Below, piece after piece: positions 45,192-53,911 of a DNA stretch of 64,000 bases; positions within the stretch are counted from its first letter, which is position 1; every line of letters starts with the position of its first letter. The notes under the pieces are model-generated. The model saw only the letters and a program-made list of their open reading frames with translations. It was not told where the DNA came from and made no database searches. The DNA comes from Variovorax davisae (GTDB taxonomy: Bacteria > Pseudomonadota > Gammaproteobacteria > Burkholderiales > Burkholderiaceae_C). The position numbers were made by a program, and so were the translations under genes. Location of the stretch: positions 124,001 to 188,000 of the forward strand of contig NZ_JASZYS010000011.1 in NCBI RefSeq assembly GCF_030316845.1, in the 5' to 3' direction.

Positions 45192-46403
45192 ATGAAGCTC
45201 CTTCTGATCCATCAGAACTTTCCTGGCCAGTTCCGTCACCTGGTCCAGGATCTCCAACAGTCCGCAGAACACGAATTGCTGGCCATCGGCCGCGACACCG
45301 CGCCGGGCCTGCCGGGCGTCGAACTGCTGCGCTACGCGCCCAGGCGCCAGGCCTCGACCCAGACGCACCCCTACCTGATCAGCTCCGAGGACGCGGTGCT
45401 GCACGGCCAGCAGGTGCTGCGCGTGCTGCTCGAGCTCAAGGCGCGGGGCTATGTGCCCGATGTCATCCTGGCGCACCCGGGCTGGGGCGAGACCTTGTTC
45501 GCCAAGGAGGCCTTCCCCGGCGCGCGCCTGGTCCACTTCTGCGAGTACTACTACCACGGTCGTGGTGCCGATGCCGGCTTCGATCCCGAGTTCCCGCTGT
45601 CGATCGACGGCGCGGCGCGCATCCGGGCCCGCAATGCCATGCACCTGCTGAACCTGGAGCAGTGCGATGCCGGCATCACGCCCACGCACTGGCAGCACGG
45701 CCTGCATCCCGCGGCCTATCGCGACAAGATCTCGGTGGTCCACGAGGGCGTCGACGTCGAAACCCTGCGGCCCGACCCGGCTGCCGGCCTGAGGATGGCC
45801 AGCGGGGCGCTGCTGGCGGCCGGCCAGCCCATCGTCACCTACGTGGCGCGCAACCTGGAGCCCTTGCGCGGCTTCCATGTCTTCATGCGGGCCGCCAGGC
45901 AGATCCTGGGCCGCCATCCCGGTTGCCGGATCGTGGTCGTCGGCGGCGACGCGGTCAGCTATGGCAGCCGCCCCGCCGATGCCGAGAACTGGCGCGCGAA
46001 GATGCTGGCGGAAACCGGCATCGACACCACGCGCGTCCATTTCCTCGGACAGATCCCGCACGCGCTCTACCTCAAGGTGCTGCAGGTCTCTGCCGCCCAT
46101 GTCTACCTGACCTATCCCTTCGTGCTCTCATGGTCGATGCTGGAGGCCATGGCCTCGGGCTGCCTGCTGGTCGGCTCGGACACCGCGCCGGTGCGCGAAG
46201 TCCTGAGGGACGGCGAGAACGGCCACCTGGTCGACTTCTTCGACGTGCAGGGCATCGCGCACAAGGTGCTCGAGGTGCTGCATTCGCCGCAGCGGCAGAT
46301 CCCGCTGCGCGCCAACGCCCGCGAGACGGCCGCCCGCTACGGCATTCGGCGCGGGATCGAGGCCTACCGGCGCCTGCTCTTCGAGGCCGCGCCACCGGCC
46401 TGA
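45192..46403 (+). CDS. Glycosyltransferase family 4
   Basis: 403 residues of GT-B fold. The N-terminal domain starts MKLLLIHQNFPGQFRHL, as in the GT4 subgroup with the Glyco_trans_4_3 domain; the C-terminal nucleotide-sugar domain includes ISVVHEGVDVETLRPD, VTYVARNLEPLRGFHVFM, VHFLGQIPHALYLKVLQVSAAHVYLTYPFVLSWSMLEAMASGC and the acidic region SDTAPVREVL. It transfers a sugar to an unknown cytoplasmic or lipid-linked acceptor. No polysaccharide cluster surrounds it. ATG 45192 fits the family start better than a codon 45 bases upstream. Confidence 0.9.
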   Translation: MKLLLIHQNFPGQFRHLVQDLQQSAEHELLAIGRDTAPGLPGVELLRYAPRRQASTQTHPYLISSEDAVLHGQQVLRVLLELKARGYVPDVILAHPGWGETLFAKEAFPGARLVHFCEYYYHGRGADAGFDPEFPLSIDGAARIRARNAMHLLNLEQCDAGITPTHWQHGLHPAAYRDKISVVHEGVDVETLRPDPAAGLRMASGALLAAGQPIVTYVARNLEPLRGFHVFMRAARQILGRHPGCRIVVVGGDAVSYGSRPADAENWRAKMLAETGIDTTRVHFLGQIPHALYLKVLQVSAAHVYLTYPFVLSWSMLEAMASGCLLVGSDTAPVREVLRDGENGHLVDFFDVQGIAHKVLEVLHSPQRQIPLRANARETAARYGIRRGIEAYRRLLFEAAPPA

Positions 46404-46415
46404 GGCGCAGCCGGC

Positions 46416-47381
46416 TCAAGCGACGCCGCGCTTCGCCCCGGTCGTCAGCGAGGCCACCGACGGCGCGATCCAGCGCGGCTCGTCGAGCACCTGCCGCATG
46501 CGCTCGCGCAGCCATCGATGCGCCGGGTCTGCGCTCTGCCGTGGGTGCCAGGCCATGCGCATGGCCTCGGAGGGGACCGTGACCGGCAGCGCGAAGACCT
46601 GCAGGCCGAGCGAGGGCGCCATGCCGCGCGCCGTGCGCTCCGGCACGCTGGCGACCAGGTCGGTGCGCGAGGCGGCGATCAGCGCCGAGAAGGAACTGGG
46701 CACCAGCAGCGCCACCTGCCGTGCGAGGCCCAGTGCGTCCAGCGCAACGTCGACCGGCGACAGCTCCCCCGAACGCGGCGTCACGCCGACGTGGCGCGCG
46801 GCGGCGAAGCGCTGCGTCGTCATGGGCCGCTTCTTGGGCATCGCGAGCAGCGGGTGGCCCGTGCGCACCGCGCCCACCAGCGTCTGCTGCGACAGGACCT
46901 GGCTCTCGGTTTCGGGGTCGGTGTTGCGGAAGCTGCCGACGTCGAGGTCCAGCCGCCCTTCGCGCAAGGCACCCGGGTCGGCTTGCGTTTCGGGCAGGAA
47001 CTGCAGGGTGGCCAGCGGCATGTCGATCTCCAGCGCGCGCGACAGGCTGGCGCCGAACACCACCGCGATGCCCTCGGGCGCCCGGACCACGAAACGGCGC
47101 CGGACCGACGCCAGCCCCTGCGCGTCGACCGGTGCCCGCAGCGCCTGGGCCTGCGCCAGCAGCGCCCGCACCGGCTCCACCAGGGCCAGGGCGCGCGGCG
47201 TCGGCACCAGCTTGCGGCCGGCACGCACCAGGATCGGATCGCCGAAGGCCTCGCGAATGCGCGCCAGCGTGTGGCTCATCGCCGGCGTGCTCAGGTGCAT
47301 GCGGGCCGCGGCCTGCGTCACGCTGCCGGTGGCGAGCAGGGCGTCGAGCGCGGTCAGCAGGTTGAGGTCGTAGGTGTTCAC
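46416..47381 (-). CDS. LysR-family transcriptional regulator
   Basis: 321 residues. The N-terminal winged helix has LNLLTALDALLATGSVTQAAARMHLSTPAMSHTLARIREAFGDPILVRAGRKLVPTPRA, typical of the NodD/SyrM-like branch of LysR. The effector-binding domain (about 90-300) follows. It is divergent from the MFS exporter gene at 47470 with an 88-base gap, so it most likely controls that exporter. Its 3' end faces the glycosyltransferase stop at 12 bases. Confidence 0.92.
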   Translation of the reverse strand: MNTYDLNLLTALDALLATGSVTQAAARMHLSTPAMSHTLARIREAFGDPILVRAGRKLVPTPRALALVEPVRALLAQAQALRAPVDAQGLASVRRRFVVRAPEGIAVVFGASLSRALEIDMPLATLQFLPETQADPGALREGRLDLDVGSFRNTDPETESQVLSQQTLVGAVRTGHPLLAMPKKRPMTTQRFAAARHVGVTPRSGELSPVDVALDALGLARQVALLVPSSFSALIAASRTDLVASVPERTARGMAPSLGLQVFALPVTVPSEAMRMAWHPRQSADPAHRWLRERMRQVLDEPRWIAPSVASLTTGAKRGVA

Positions 47382-47469
47382 GTGGCGAAATCATATGTTC
47401 AATTCATTGCACTGTACAAAATCAAGGTCGCTGCCGACACTGGCGTCCCCCTGCCCGAAAGCCATTCCC

Positions 47470-48858
47470 GTGAAACACCCGCCGTCCCCCCTGTGGCCAT
47501 TCGCCATGCTCGTATTGACGCTGGTCCTGGCCGCGCTCGACCAGACCATCCTGTCGACGGCACTGCCGGTGATGGCGCGCGAGCTCCCCGGCGGATGGCC
47601 GCTGGCCTGGGTGTTCTCCGCCTACCTGCTCGCGGCCACCGTGGTGATCGCGCTGTACGGCCGGCTGGCCGACCTGCTGGGCAGGAAGCCCATGCTGCTG
47701 CTGGCGATCGGGCTGTTCCTGCTCGGCTCGCTGGCTTGCGGCGCGAGCCACGACCTGCGCCAACTGGTGCTCGCGCGGGCGCTGCAGGGCGCGGGCGGCG
47801 GCGGCCTGATGACCCTGGCCATGCTGACCGTGCCCGACCTGTTCGGACCCGACCAGCGCGGTCGCTACCAGGCCCTGCTGGGCGCGACCTATGGCGTGGC
47901 GACGATGCTCGGTCCCTTGGTCGGCGGCGCCCTGGTGCAATACCTGTCGTGGCACTGGGCCTTCTGGCTCAACGTGCCGCTGGCGGCGCTGGCCTGGGGC
48001 GTGCTGGCGCTGACCCTGCCGCCGAAGCAGGCGTCGCCGCTGCCGGGCCCGCGGCCTCGCATCGACGGGCTCGGCGCCGTGCTGCTCGCGGCCGCGCTCG
48101 TGAGCCTGCTGCTGGCGACGCAGCACGACCGGCTGGACCTGCCCGAGCGCGTCTCGTTGGGGCTGCTGCTGGCGCTGGGCGCCAAGTTCACGCTGGCTTT
48201 CGTGTGGCGGCAGCGCCGCGCGGCGCATCCCCTGCTGCCGTTGTCGCTGTTCGCCCGTCCGGCCTATGCGGCGGCCTGCTTCATCGGCTTGACCAGCGGG
48301 GTCGCCCTGTATGCCGCGGTGGTGTTCCTGCCGCAGTACCTGCAGAACGGGCTGCACTTGTCGCCCACGGCCTCGGCCTGGCACCTGCTCCCGCTGATGG
48401 CCGGCATCACGGTCGCCGCCGTGGCTTGCGGCAAGCTGCTGCGGGCGCAGACGCCGGCCGCCGCGCTGGCGCGGCTGGCGTGCGCGCTGGTGCTGCTGTC
48501 CATGGGCTTGCTGATCGCCGCGCTGCACTGGCTGCCGCGGCAGCCGGCGGCGATCTCCGCCGGCCTGCTGCCCCTGGGCCTCGGCCTGGGCCTGCTGTTC
48601 CCGATCGTCACCGTGGTGGCGCAGCGCGTCTCGCCGGTCGAGCACATGGGCATCGCCACCGCAGCGCCGATCATGCTGCGCAGCCTCGGCGGGGCGGCCG
48701 GGGTGGCGCTGCTGGCCGCGCCGGGCCATGGCTTGCAGCCGGTCTTCGCCTGCGTCGGCGGGGTGGTGCTGGTGGCGCTCGTGGCTTGTCGGGGGTTGCC
48801 GCGCGGTGGCCGGCGGCCGGCAGCGCAGCGCGCCGGCCTCCCGCAGGCGGCATCCTGA
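47470..48858 (+). CDS. MFS multidrug transporter, DHA2-like
   Basis: 462 residues, GTG start. Motif A is seen in GRLADLLGRKPMLL, motif C-like glycine/proline segments in GATYGVATMLGPLVGGALV, and the DQTILSTALPVMARELPGG opening is characteristic of drug:H+ antiporters of the EmrB/QacA type. At least 12 helices are predicted. It exports unknown compounds and is probably under the divergent LysR regulator. GTG 47470 is chosen because the preceding in-frame residues lack membrane-protein character and overlap the intergenic region. Confidence 0.9.
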   Translation: MKHPPSPLWPFAMLVLTLVLAALDQTILSTALPVMARELPGGWPLAWVFSAYLLAATVVIALYGRLADLLGRKPMLLLAIGLFLLGSLACGASHDLRQLVLARALQGAGGGGLMTLAMLTVPDLFGPDQRGRYQALLGATYGVATMLGPLVGGALVQYLSWHWAFWLNVPLAALAWGVLALTLPPKQASPLPGPRPRIDGLGAVLLAAALVSLLLATQHDRLDLPERVSLGLLLALGAKFTLAFVWRQRRAAHPLLPLSLFARPAYAAACFIGLTSGVALYAAVVFLPQYLQNGLHLSPTASAWHLLPLMAGITVAAVACGKLLRAQTPAAALARLACALVLLSMGLLIAALHWLPRQPAAISAGLLPLGLGLGLLFPIVTVVAQRVSPVEHMGIATAAPIMLRSLGGAAGVALLAAPGHGLQPVFACVGGVVLVALVACRGLPRGGRRPAAQRAGLPQAAS

Positions 48859-48885
48859 GTCAAGGCAGGACTAGCATCCCCTCCC

Positions 48886-49275
48886 ATGGGAATGCTCGAC
48901 CGCCTGCTGGCCGACGCCGTGCTGCTGTTGCACGGGTCGTTCATCCTGTTCGCCGTCTTCGGCGGCCTGGGCGTGTGGCGCTGGCCGTGGCTGGCATGGC
49001 TTCACCTGCCGGCGGCCGCCTGGGCCGGCTGGGTGGTCGCGGCCGGCTGGATCTGCCCGCTGACGCCGCTCGAGAACAGCTTGCGCCGCAGTGCCGGCGA
49101 AGCGGGCTATGACGGCGGCTTCATCGAGCACTACCTGCTCGGCCTGATCTATCCGGAAGGCCTGACGCGGCCGGTGCAGGTCGGGCTGGGGGCGGGCGTG
49201 CTGCTGTTCAACGCGGTGCTCTACGGCTGGCTGGTTGTGCGCCGGATCCGGGCGGCTCGGGCGTCAGGCCGATGA
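48886..49275 (+). CDS. DUF2784-family membrane protein
   Basis: 129 residues with three or four helices. The family pattern is clear: LLLHGSFILFAVFGG, WICPLTPLENSLRRSAGEAGYDGGFIEHYL and IYPEGLTRPVQ. Function is unknown. It follows the MFS gene by 27 bases. Its last 68 bases overlap the 3' end of the convergent hydrolase gene, a long overlap for a bacterial genome. Confidence 0.85.
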   Translation: MGMLDRLLADAVLLLHGSFILFAVFGGLGVWRWPWLAWLHLPAAAWAGWVVAAGWICPLTPLENSLRRSAGEAGYDGGFIEHYLLGLIYPEGLTRPVQVGLGAGVLLFNAVLYGWLVVRRIRAARASGR

Positions 49276-50125
49276 AGGCCAGCAGCGGCGGCAACACCGG
49301 CCCGCCGATCCATTCGAGCGGCTTTGCGATCGCACCGATCAGCGTGACGTGGTCGAGGTCGCCGAACTCGCGCACCTCGACCTTCACGCCGGCCGCCCGC
49401 AGCCGCTCGGCCATCCGGCCCGTGTTGCGCGCCGGATCGACCAGCCGGTCGTGGGCGGCCACCATCAGCAAGGCCGGTGGCGAAGCGGCGGACGCATGGG
49501 CGAGCGGCTGCGAGCTCGGCGCCGTCTGCGGCCACTCGAAAGCCGCCTGCGTCCTCGGGTCCCCGATCGGCAGGAAATCGTAGGGACCAGCCAGGCCGAT
49601 CCAGCCGGCGAGCTGCGACGGATCGCCACCGTCGGCGCGCAGCCAGCGGGCGTCCAGCGCCACCATCGCAGCCAGGTAGGCGCCGGCGCTGTGTCCCATC
49701 ACGAAGACCTGCCTCGGATCGGCACCCAGCCGCGCCGCGTTGTCGATGCCCCATCGGGTGGCCCTCGCACTGTCGCTGACGAAGGCCGGGTAGGTCGCCT
49801 GCGGCGACAGCCGGTAGTCCGGAATCACCACCACGGCACCGCGTGCCGCCAGCGCCTCGCCGACGAACCTGTAGTCGGCCCGCTCGCCGGTGGTCCAGTT
49901 GCCGCCGTAGAAGAAGACGACCAGTGGACGCTGGCCGTCGGCCGGAGGGCGGTCGGCGAGCGGGCGGTAGACGTCGAGTCGCTGGCGTGGCTGGGGGCCG
50001 TAGGCCAGGCCGGCTTCCGACCGGTAGCTGCTGCTGGGCACCAGGCCGTTGACGATCCGCGCCGGCGAACAACCCGCCAGCAGGGCGCCGGCCAGCGCGG
50101 CGGCCCAGGAGAAATGCAGCGTCAT
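49208..50125 (-). CDS. Alpha/beta hydrolase lipoprotein
   Basis: 305 residues. A leader ending in a lipobox (ALLAGC) predicts a lipid-anchored envelope enzyme. The hydrolase domain has FFYGGNWTTGERADY as the HGG-like oxyanion motif, VIPDYRLSP, nucleophile Ser in VMGHSAGAYLAAM, Asp in AAHDRLVDPA and His in DLDHVTLIG, as in carboxylesterase/BD-FAE families. It would hydrolyse esters at the envelope. ATG 50125 is preferred over an upstream reading that breaks the signal peptide. It overlaps the DUF2784 gene end by 68 bases. Confidence 0.85.
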   Translation of the reverse strand: MTLHFSWAAALAGALLAGCSPARIVNGLVPSSSYRSEAGLAYGPQPRQRLDVYRPLADRPPADGQRPLVVFFYGGNWTTGERADYRFVGEALAARGAVVVIPDYRLSPQATYPAFVSDSARATRWGIDNAARLGADPRQVFVMGHSAGAYLAAMVALDARWLRADGGDPSQLAGWIGLAGPYDFLPIGDPRTQAAFEWPQTAPSSQPLAHASAASPPALLMVAAHDRLVDPARNTGRMAERLRAAGVKVEVREFGDLDHVTLIGAIAKPLEWIGGPVLPPLLAFIGLTPEPPGSGAQPASRRAPR

Positions 50126-50180
50126 GCGGGCTGATACGCACGCCGGCCGCCGCCGGATCACCAGAGGGCGCCCGCCGGTC

Positions 50181-51383
50181 TCAGCGGCGGGCCGTGCCCA
50201 GCAGCGCCAGCAGCGCCAGCAGGACCACGCCGCCTGCGAACTCGTACGCCGTCATGACGATGTTGCCCTGGTGCGCCACGCCGTACCCTGCCACCATCGC
50301 CGGCAGCCCCATCGCCAGATAGGCGATCACGAACAGCACCGAGAGCACGCCGGCACGCTCCTGCGGTGTGATCAGCAGCACCACGCTGCGCAGCGCGCCC
50401 TGGAAGCCGGTGCCGAACCCCAGCCCGGCGACCGCGCTGCCAAGCAGGAACAGCAGCACCGAGTGGTGCGCGATCGCGGTCATCACGAGGGCCATGCCGG
50501 CGATCAGGGCCAGGGCGCCGAGCCGCATCAGCGCCCTGGGCGAGGCTTCGCGGATCAGGTACACCGCCAGTGCGCCGCTGCCGGCCAGCACGAACAGCGC
50601 GAATCCGCCGAGCAGGATCGAGGTGGTGCCCGCGAAGCTGCGGATCAGCGTCGGCCCGAGCGAGGCGTAGAAGCCGGCCATGGCCCAGACCGCGACCAGT
50701 GCAGGGGCCGCCAGCAGCAACGGCCCGCGCACCGCGAGCGGCACCGCCAGCCGGGGCCGGAGCGAGGCCCAGGCGCCGGGCCGAACGGGGGCCGTCTCTG
50801 CCATGAAGAACACCGCGACGCCCTGCAGCACGAAGATGCTGCCGAGCAGCGCGTAGACCAGGTGCATCGGCGCCGGCAGGTACTGGATCATCAACCCCGC
50901 GACCAGGCCGCCGGCCGCCGTGCCCATCATCGGCGCGACCGAGTTCGCGATCGCACCCCGGCCCTTGTCGATGTCGAGCAGGCCGGCGCCGGCCGCCGCG
51001 ATCGCGGCGCCGGCCGAGAGGCCCTGGACCACGCGCGCCAGCAGCAGGTCGGACAGGCCGTCGGCGGTCGCGAACACCCCCATGCTCACGGCCTGCGCGA
51101 CGGCGGCGCCGATCAGGATCGGCCGCCGCCCGACGTGGTCCGACAGCCGGCCGCCGACCAGCAGCGCCGACAGCACCGCCAGGGCGTAGATGCCGAAGGC
51201 CAGCGTCAGCATCGTGGCCGAGAAGCCCCATTGCTTCTGGTAGATCGCATAGAAGGGCGTCGGCGCGCTCGATCCGGCCAGGAAGCCCAGCGTCATCGAT
51301 GCCTGCAGCAGGAAGGCCGCGTTCGGCGAGAGGCGGCGGCGTGCGGGCGCAGCGGCGGAGGCGGTCGGGCAGAGGGAGGTCAT
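50181..51383 (-). CDS. MFS transporter
   Basis: 400 residues, 12 predicted helices. The N-terminal part (FLAGSSAPTPFYAIYQKQWGFSATMLTLAFGIYALAVLSALLVGGRLSDHVGRRPILIG) contains motif A and is typical of the DHA1-like group often paired with TetR regulators. It probably exports a drug or metabolite. The start is 86 bases from the divergent tetR gene and the two CAGACC-type operators lie between them. Confidence 0.9.
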   Translation of the reverse strand: MTSLCPTASAAAPARRRLSPNAAFLLQASMTLGFLAGSSAPTPFYAIYQKQWGFSATMLTLAFGIYALAVLSALLVGGRLSDHVGRRPILIGAAVAQAVSMGVFATADGLSDLLLARVVQGLSAGAAIAAAGAGLLDIDKGRGAIANSVAPMMGTAAGGLVAGLMIQYLPAPMHLVYALLGSIFVLQGVAVFFMAETAPVRPGAWASLRPRLAVPLAVRGPLLLAAPALVAVWAMAGFYASLGPTLIRSFAGTTSILLGGFALFVLAGSGALAVYLIREASPRALMRLGALALIAGMALVMTAIAHHSVLLFLLGSAVAGLGFGTGFQGALRSVVLLITPQERAGVLSVLFVIAYLAMGLPAMVAGYGVAHQGNIVMTAYEFAGGVVLLALLALLGTARR

Positions 51384-51410
51384 GGGCGTGCTCCGGAACT
51401 CAAGAAACTA

Positions 51411-51457
51411 TACAGACCGATCTGTCTGGTGCTTGCAGTGTACAGACCGGTCTGGTA
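51411..51457. promoter_or_regulatory. Two CAGACCGGTCTG-type TetR operators between MFS and tetR genes
   Basis: CAGACCGGTCTG at 51443-51454 is a perfect 12-bp palindrome, and CAGACCGATCTG at 51413-51424 is the same site with one base altered. Both are preceded by TA. Their centres are 30 bp apart, about three helical turns, so dimers would sit on one DNA face. The same pattern, TACAGACC-n-GGTCTG-TA, is common ahead of this TetR subgroup. Binding is inferred from position and symmetry. Confidence 0.75.
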
Positions 51458-51468
51458 ATGTCAAGCCC

Positions 51469-52104
51469 ATGGAAACGAAACAAGCGGTGGCGCCGGAACG
51501 CCGCTCGGCGCGCGACCGCCTGCTGGCGGCGGCGGACGAGCTTTTCTACGAAGGCAGCATCCACACGGTCGGCATCGAGCGCGTGATCGAACGCGCGGGC
51601 GTGGCCAAGGCCTCGCTCTACGACACCTTCGGCAGCAAGGAGGAACTGATCCGGGCCTACCTCGAGGCCCGCCAGGCGGCCCGCAAGGCGCGCATCAGCG
51701 CCAGGCTGGCGACCTGTGCCACCCCGCGCGACCGGCTGCTGGGCGTCTTCGATGCAATGGAAGACTTGATGGCCACGCCGGGTTATCGCGGCTGCGCCTT
51801 CAACCGGGCGGCGGCGGAGTCGAAGCCGGGCACCCCGGTCAAGAGCGCCTGCGACGACGCCCGCAGCTGGATGAGGGAACTGTTCACCAACCTGGCCCGC
51901 GATGCCGGCGCGGCCGATCCCGACCACCTGGCGAGCCAGCTGGTGCTGCTCTACGACGGCGCCTCGGTGTCCGGTCAGATGGGGGCGGGCGGCAGCGCGG
52001 CGGTCGCGGCGCGCGAGATGGCGGCATTGCTGCTGGATGCGGCGACGGCGAAGACGTCCCCGCCAAGACCAGGCGGCGCGAAGGCCGCGTTCAGATCTCG
52101 ATGA
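51469..52104 (+). CDS. TetR/AcrR-family transcriptional regulator
   Basis: 211 residues. The HTH (about 12-60) includes GIERVIERAGVAKASLYDTFGSKEELIRAYL, and the C-terminal domain has the GYRGCAFNRAAAE segment typical of the subgroup that represses neighbouring MFS exporters. The conserved cysteine there might be redox-sensitive, but that is speculative. It is divergent from the MFS gene with two operator-like palindromes in the gap. The start at METKQAV lies 12 bases after the second operator. The 3' end overlaps the next convergent small gene by 14 bases. Confidence 0.92.
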   Translation: METKQAVAPERRSARDRLLAAADELFYEGSIHTVGIERVIERAGVAKASLYDTFGSKEELIRAYLEARQAARKARISARLATCATPRDRLLGVFDAMEDLMATPGYRGCAFNRAAAESKPGTPVKSACDDARSWMRELFTNLARDAGAADPDHLASQLVLLYDGASVSGQMGAGGSAAVAAREMAALLLDAATAKTSPPRPGGAKAAFRSR

Positions 52105-52294
52105 TCTGATTCAAGGTTTCGCAAGCCGCTTCGAAGACCGAAGGAGGCACCTGTTTCCAGGGGTGCGCCTTGGCTCCGCGCAGGCGCCAATCGAAGGACT
52201 TCGGCTGGTGCGCGACGGATGCCGTCAACCGCAGCGCCAGGTCATTGCCCCAATCCTGGATGGTTTGCTCGGCCTTGACCTGGCCGGGAGACAT
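52091..52294 (-). CDS. Small hypothetical protein with MazE/AbrB-like N-terminus
   Basis: 67 residues. The first part, KAEQTIQDWGNDLALRLTASVA, follows the AbrB/MazE swapped-hairpin pattern (usually TIQKWGNSLALRLPK-x-VA), but the domain is not completed in the usual way and continues as DWRLRGAKAHPWKQVPPSVFEAACETLNQIIEI. No toxin gene adjoins it. The base composition is less GC-rich than the neighbours. The reading could start upstream (ESPSYEWEAMSP) but no start codon fits. It may be a fragment of a transferred antitoxin, or a distinct short protein. Confidence 0.5.
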   Translation of the reverse strand: MSPGQVKAEQTIQDWGNDLALRLTASVAHQPKSFDWRLRGAKAHPWKQVPPSVFEAACETLNQIIEI

Positions 52295-52320
52295 GGCTTC
52301 CCATTCATACGAAGGTGACT

Positions 52321-52989
52321 CTATCTTCTCGACTTCGACGTATCGACAGGTAGAAGCGGCTGTCGTGCAGCCTCGGTTTTGCTCACGATCGTCATCTCGC
52401 GCTCGTTGGCCGTGACCTCGAACATCGACAGCAGTTCCTGGCCGAGCAGGGCCTCCGGCGACTTGCCGCCCAGCGACCCCACGACCACCGTCGCCTGGCG
52501 CACCCGGAACGGACCGAAGGTCATCGGGATTCCTTCGACCCGGCGCCCTTCCATGATGCCGCCGCTGGTCTGGACATGGGCCGGCGCGCCGCCGATCAGG
52601 TTGGCGCGGGCGGCGAAGGCCTCGGTGACGGCGACGCCGGCCTGCACGGTCGATGCCTTGTCGATCACGAACTGCACCGGGAAGCCGTTGACCGAGCCGC
52701 GGATCCAGAAGCGGCCGTCCTGGCCGATCGGGACCGTGATCTGGCGGGAACCGTCGATCGCGATGTCGGCCGTCTTGGCGGCCTGCGGCCGGTCCGGGTC
52801 GACCAGCACGCAGCCGCGCGATTTGAGCTGCGCCGGCCCTTCGCCGGACGGCACGTTGGTGTAGGTCTTGCCGCATTTGAAGATCGGGTCCGCGGCGGCC
52901 GGCTGCAGGAGCAGGACGCCAGCGGCCATGGCGGCCGCCGCGCCCAGGCGGCGCAGCGTGGATCGGGCGTGCTGGGAAATGCGGTTCAT
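52321..52989 (-). CDS. Retropepsin-like aspartic protease-fold protein, exported, altered active site
   Basis: 222 residues. The leader (AAAAMAAGVLLLQPAAADP) is a signal peptide. A short cysteine-containing segment (FKCGKTYTNVP, SRGCVLV) resembles DUF4124. The second part (about 85-205) is the single-domain retropepsin fold (TIGR02281-like): WIRGSVNGFPVQFVID then LLGQELLSMFEV. The catalytic D-T-G-A/S is here Asp110-Lys-Ala-Ser113, so the aspartate stays but the two following residues are changed. Protease activity is doubtful. It lies downstream of the catabolic operon on the same strand. Confidence 0.78.
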   Translation of the reverse strand: MNRISQHARSTLRRLGAAAAMAAGVLLLQPAAADPIFKCGKTYTNVPSGEGPAQLKSRGCVLVDPDRPQAAKTADIAIDGSRQITVPIGQDGRFWIRGSVNGFPVQFVIDKASTVQAGVAVTEAFAARANLIGGAPAHVQTSGGIMEGRRVEGIPMTFGPFRVRQATVVVGSLGGKSPEALLGQELLSMFEVTANEREMTIVSKTEAARQPLLPVDTSKSRR

Positions 52990-53107
52990 GGAGCACCTCG
53001 CGCGACAAGGGACAAGCCGGACGATGCCTCAATCGATCGCGACGCGGCGTCGGCCGGCTTCGGCGGCAGCCGAGCGGTGGACTGGACGCGCCGGACGGCG
53101 CCCGGAT

Positions 53108-53911
53108 TCAGAACTGCAGGGCGAGCGCGCCGAGGTCCGCGAAATGCAGTGCCACGCGCTCCCCTGGGGCGGCGTCGCCCAGGCCGCTCCAGCTGCCGGT
53201 GGTGACCACGGTGCCGGCGGGCACCGTGCGGCCGCCGCGGGTCGCATGGGCCAGCCACGGCGGCAGCAGCCAGGCCGGGCCGCCCAGCGGATGGGTGCCC
53301 TCGAACGACTGCGGCGGGGCATCGCCGATCCGCAGTTCGCAGCGCTGGCGCGACCAGTCGCGGTCGTCGAAAGCGCGCCATTCCCCGAGCACCAGCGCGC
53401 CGTGCGACTGCTGGTCGGCCAGCTTCAGCCAGGCGACGTCCTGCGCCTCCGGCGCCGGCGGGGCCCAGCGCGTGTCCACCACCTCGACCGAGACCGCCAT
53501 CGCGTCGACGAGCTCATGCGCCGGCGGGATCTGGCCGGTGGCCCAGGTGGCGACTTCCGCGGCCGTGACGTCGCGCCGCGTGCGCAGCGCGACCTCGGCC
53601 TCGATGCCGCGACGGTGAAAGTGCTGCCCCTGCAGCGAGGCCGTCTGCCCCGGCGCCACGGCCTGCACGCCCGCCGGCGGCAGGCCGGCATGCGTGAGCG
53701 CCGTTTGGCGCGAAGGCCCGCCCGACTTCCAGAAACGCGGCGGCGCGCCGCCGAACCAGCCGAGCGCGGCGGCCACGCGGTCCTGCACCGCATAGGCCTC
53801 GTCGGCATCGCGCAGGCCGCCGAGCCACGGCGCCATCGGCAGGGCCTGCCCACGGCGCCGCGCGCCGACGAGCGCATCGGCCAGGCGCTGGATGCCGTCG
53901 TCGCCGATCAC
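53108..53911 (-). CDS. 2-keto-4-pentenoate hydratase-like protein (FAH superfamily)
   Basis: 267 residues. The opening (IQRLADALVGARRRGQALP) and the metal-binding IEAEVALRTRRD, then HELVDAMAVSVEVVDTRW, GALVLGEWRAFDDRDW and the C-terminal AGTVVTTGSWSGLG, are characteristic of 2-oxopent-4-enoate hydratases and 4-oxalocrotonate decarboxylases, which process meta-cleavage products. It is the last gene of the VOC/ABC/flavoprotein operon, overlapping the HpxZ-like gene by 4 bases, and so probably hydrates the ring-cleavage intermediate of that pathway. Confidence 0.88.
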   Translation of the reverse strand: MIGDDGIQRLADALVGARRRGQALPMAPWLGGLRDADEAYAVQDRVAAALGWFGGAPPRFWKSGGPSRQTALTHAGLPPAGVQAVAPGQTASLQGQHFHRRGIEAEVALRTRRDVTAAEVATWATGQIPPAHELVDAMAVSVEVVDTRWAPPAPEAQDVAWLKLADQQSHGALVLGEWRAFDDRDWSRQRCELRIGDAPPQSFEGTHPLGGPAWLLPPWLAHATRGGRTVPAGTVVTTGSWSGLGDAAPGERVALHFADLGALALQF

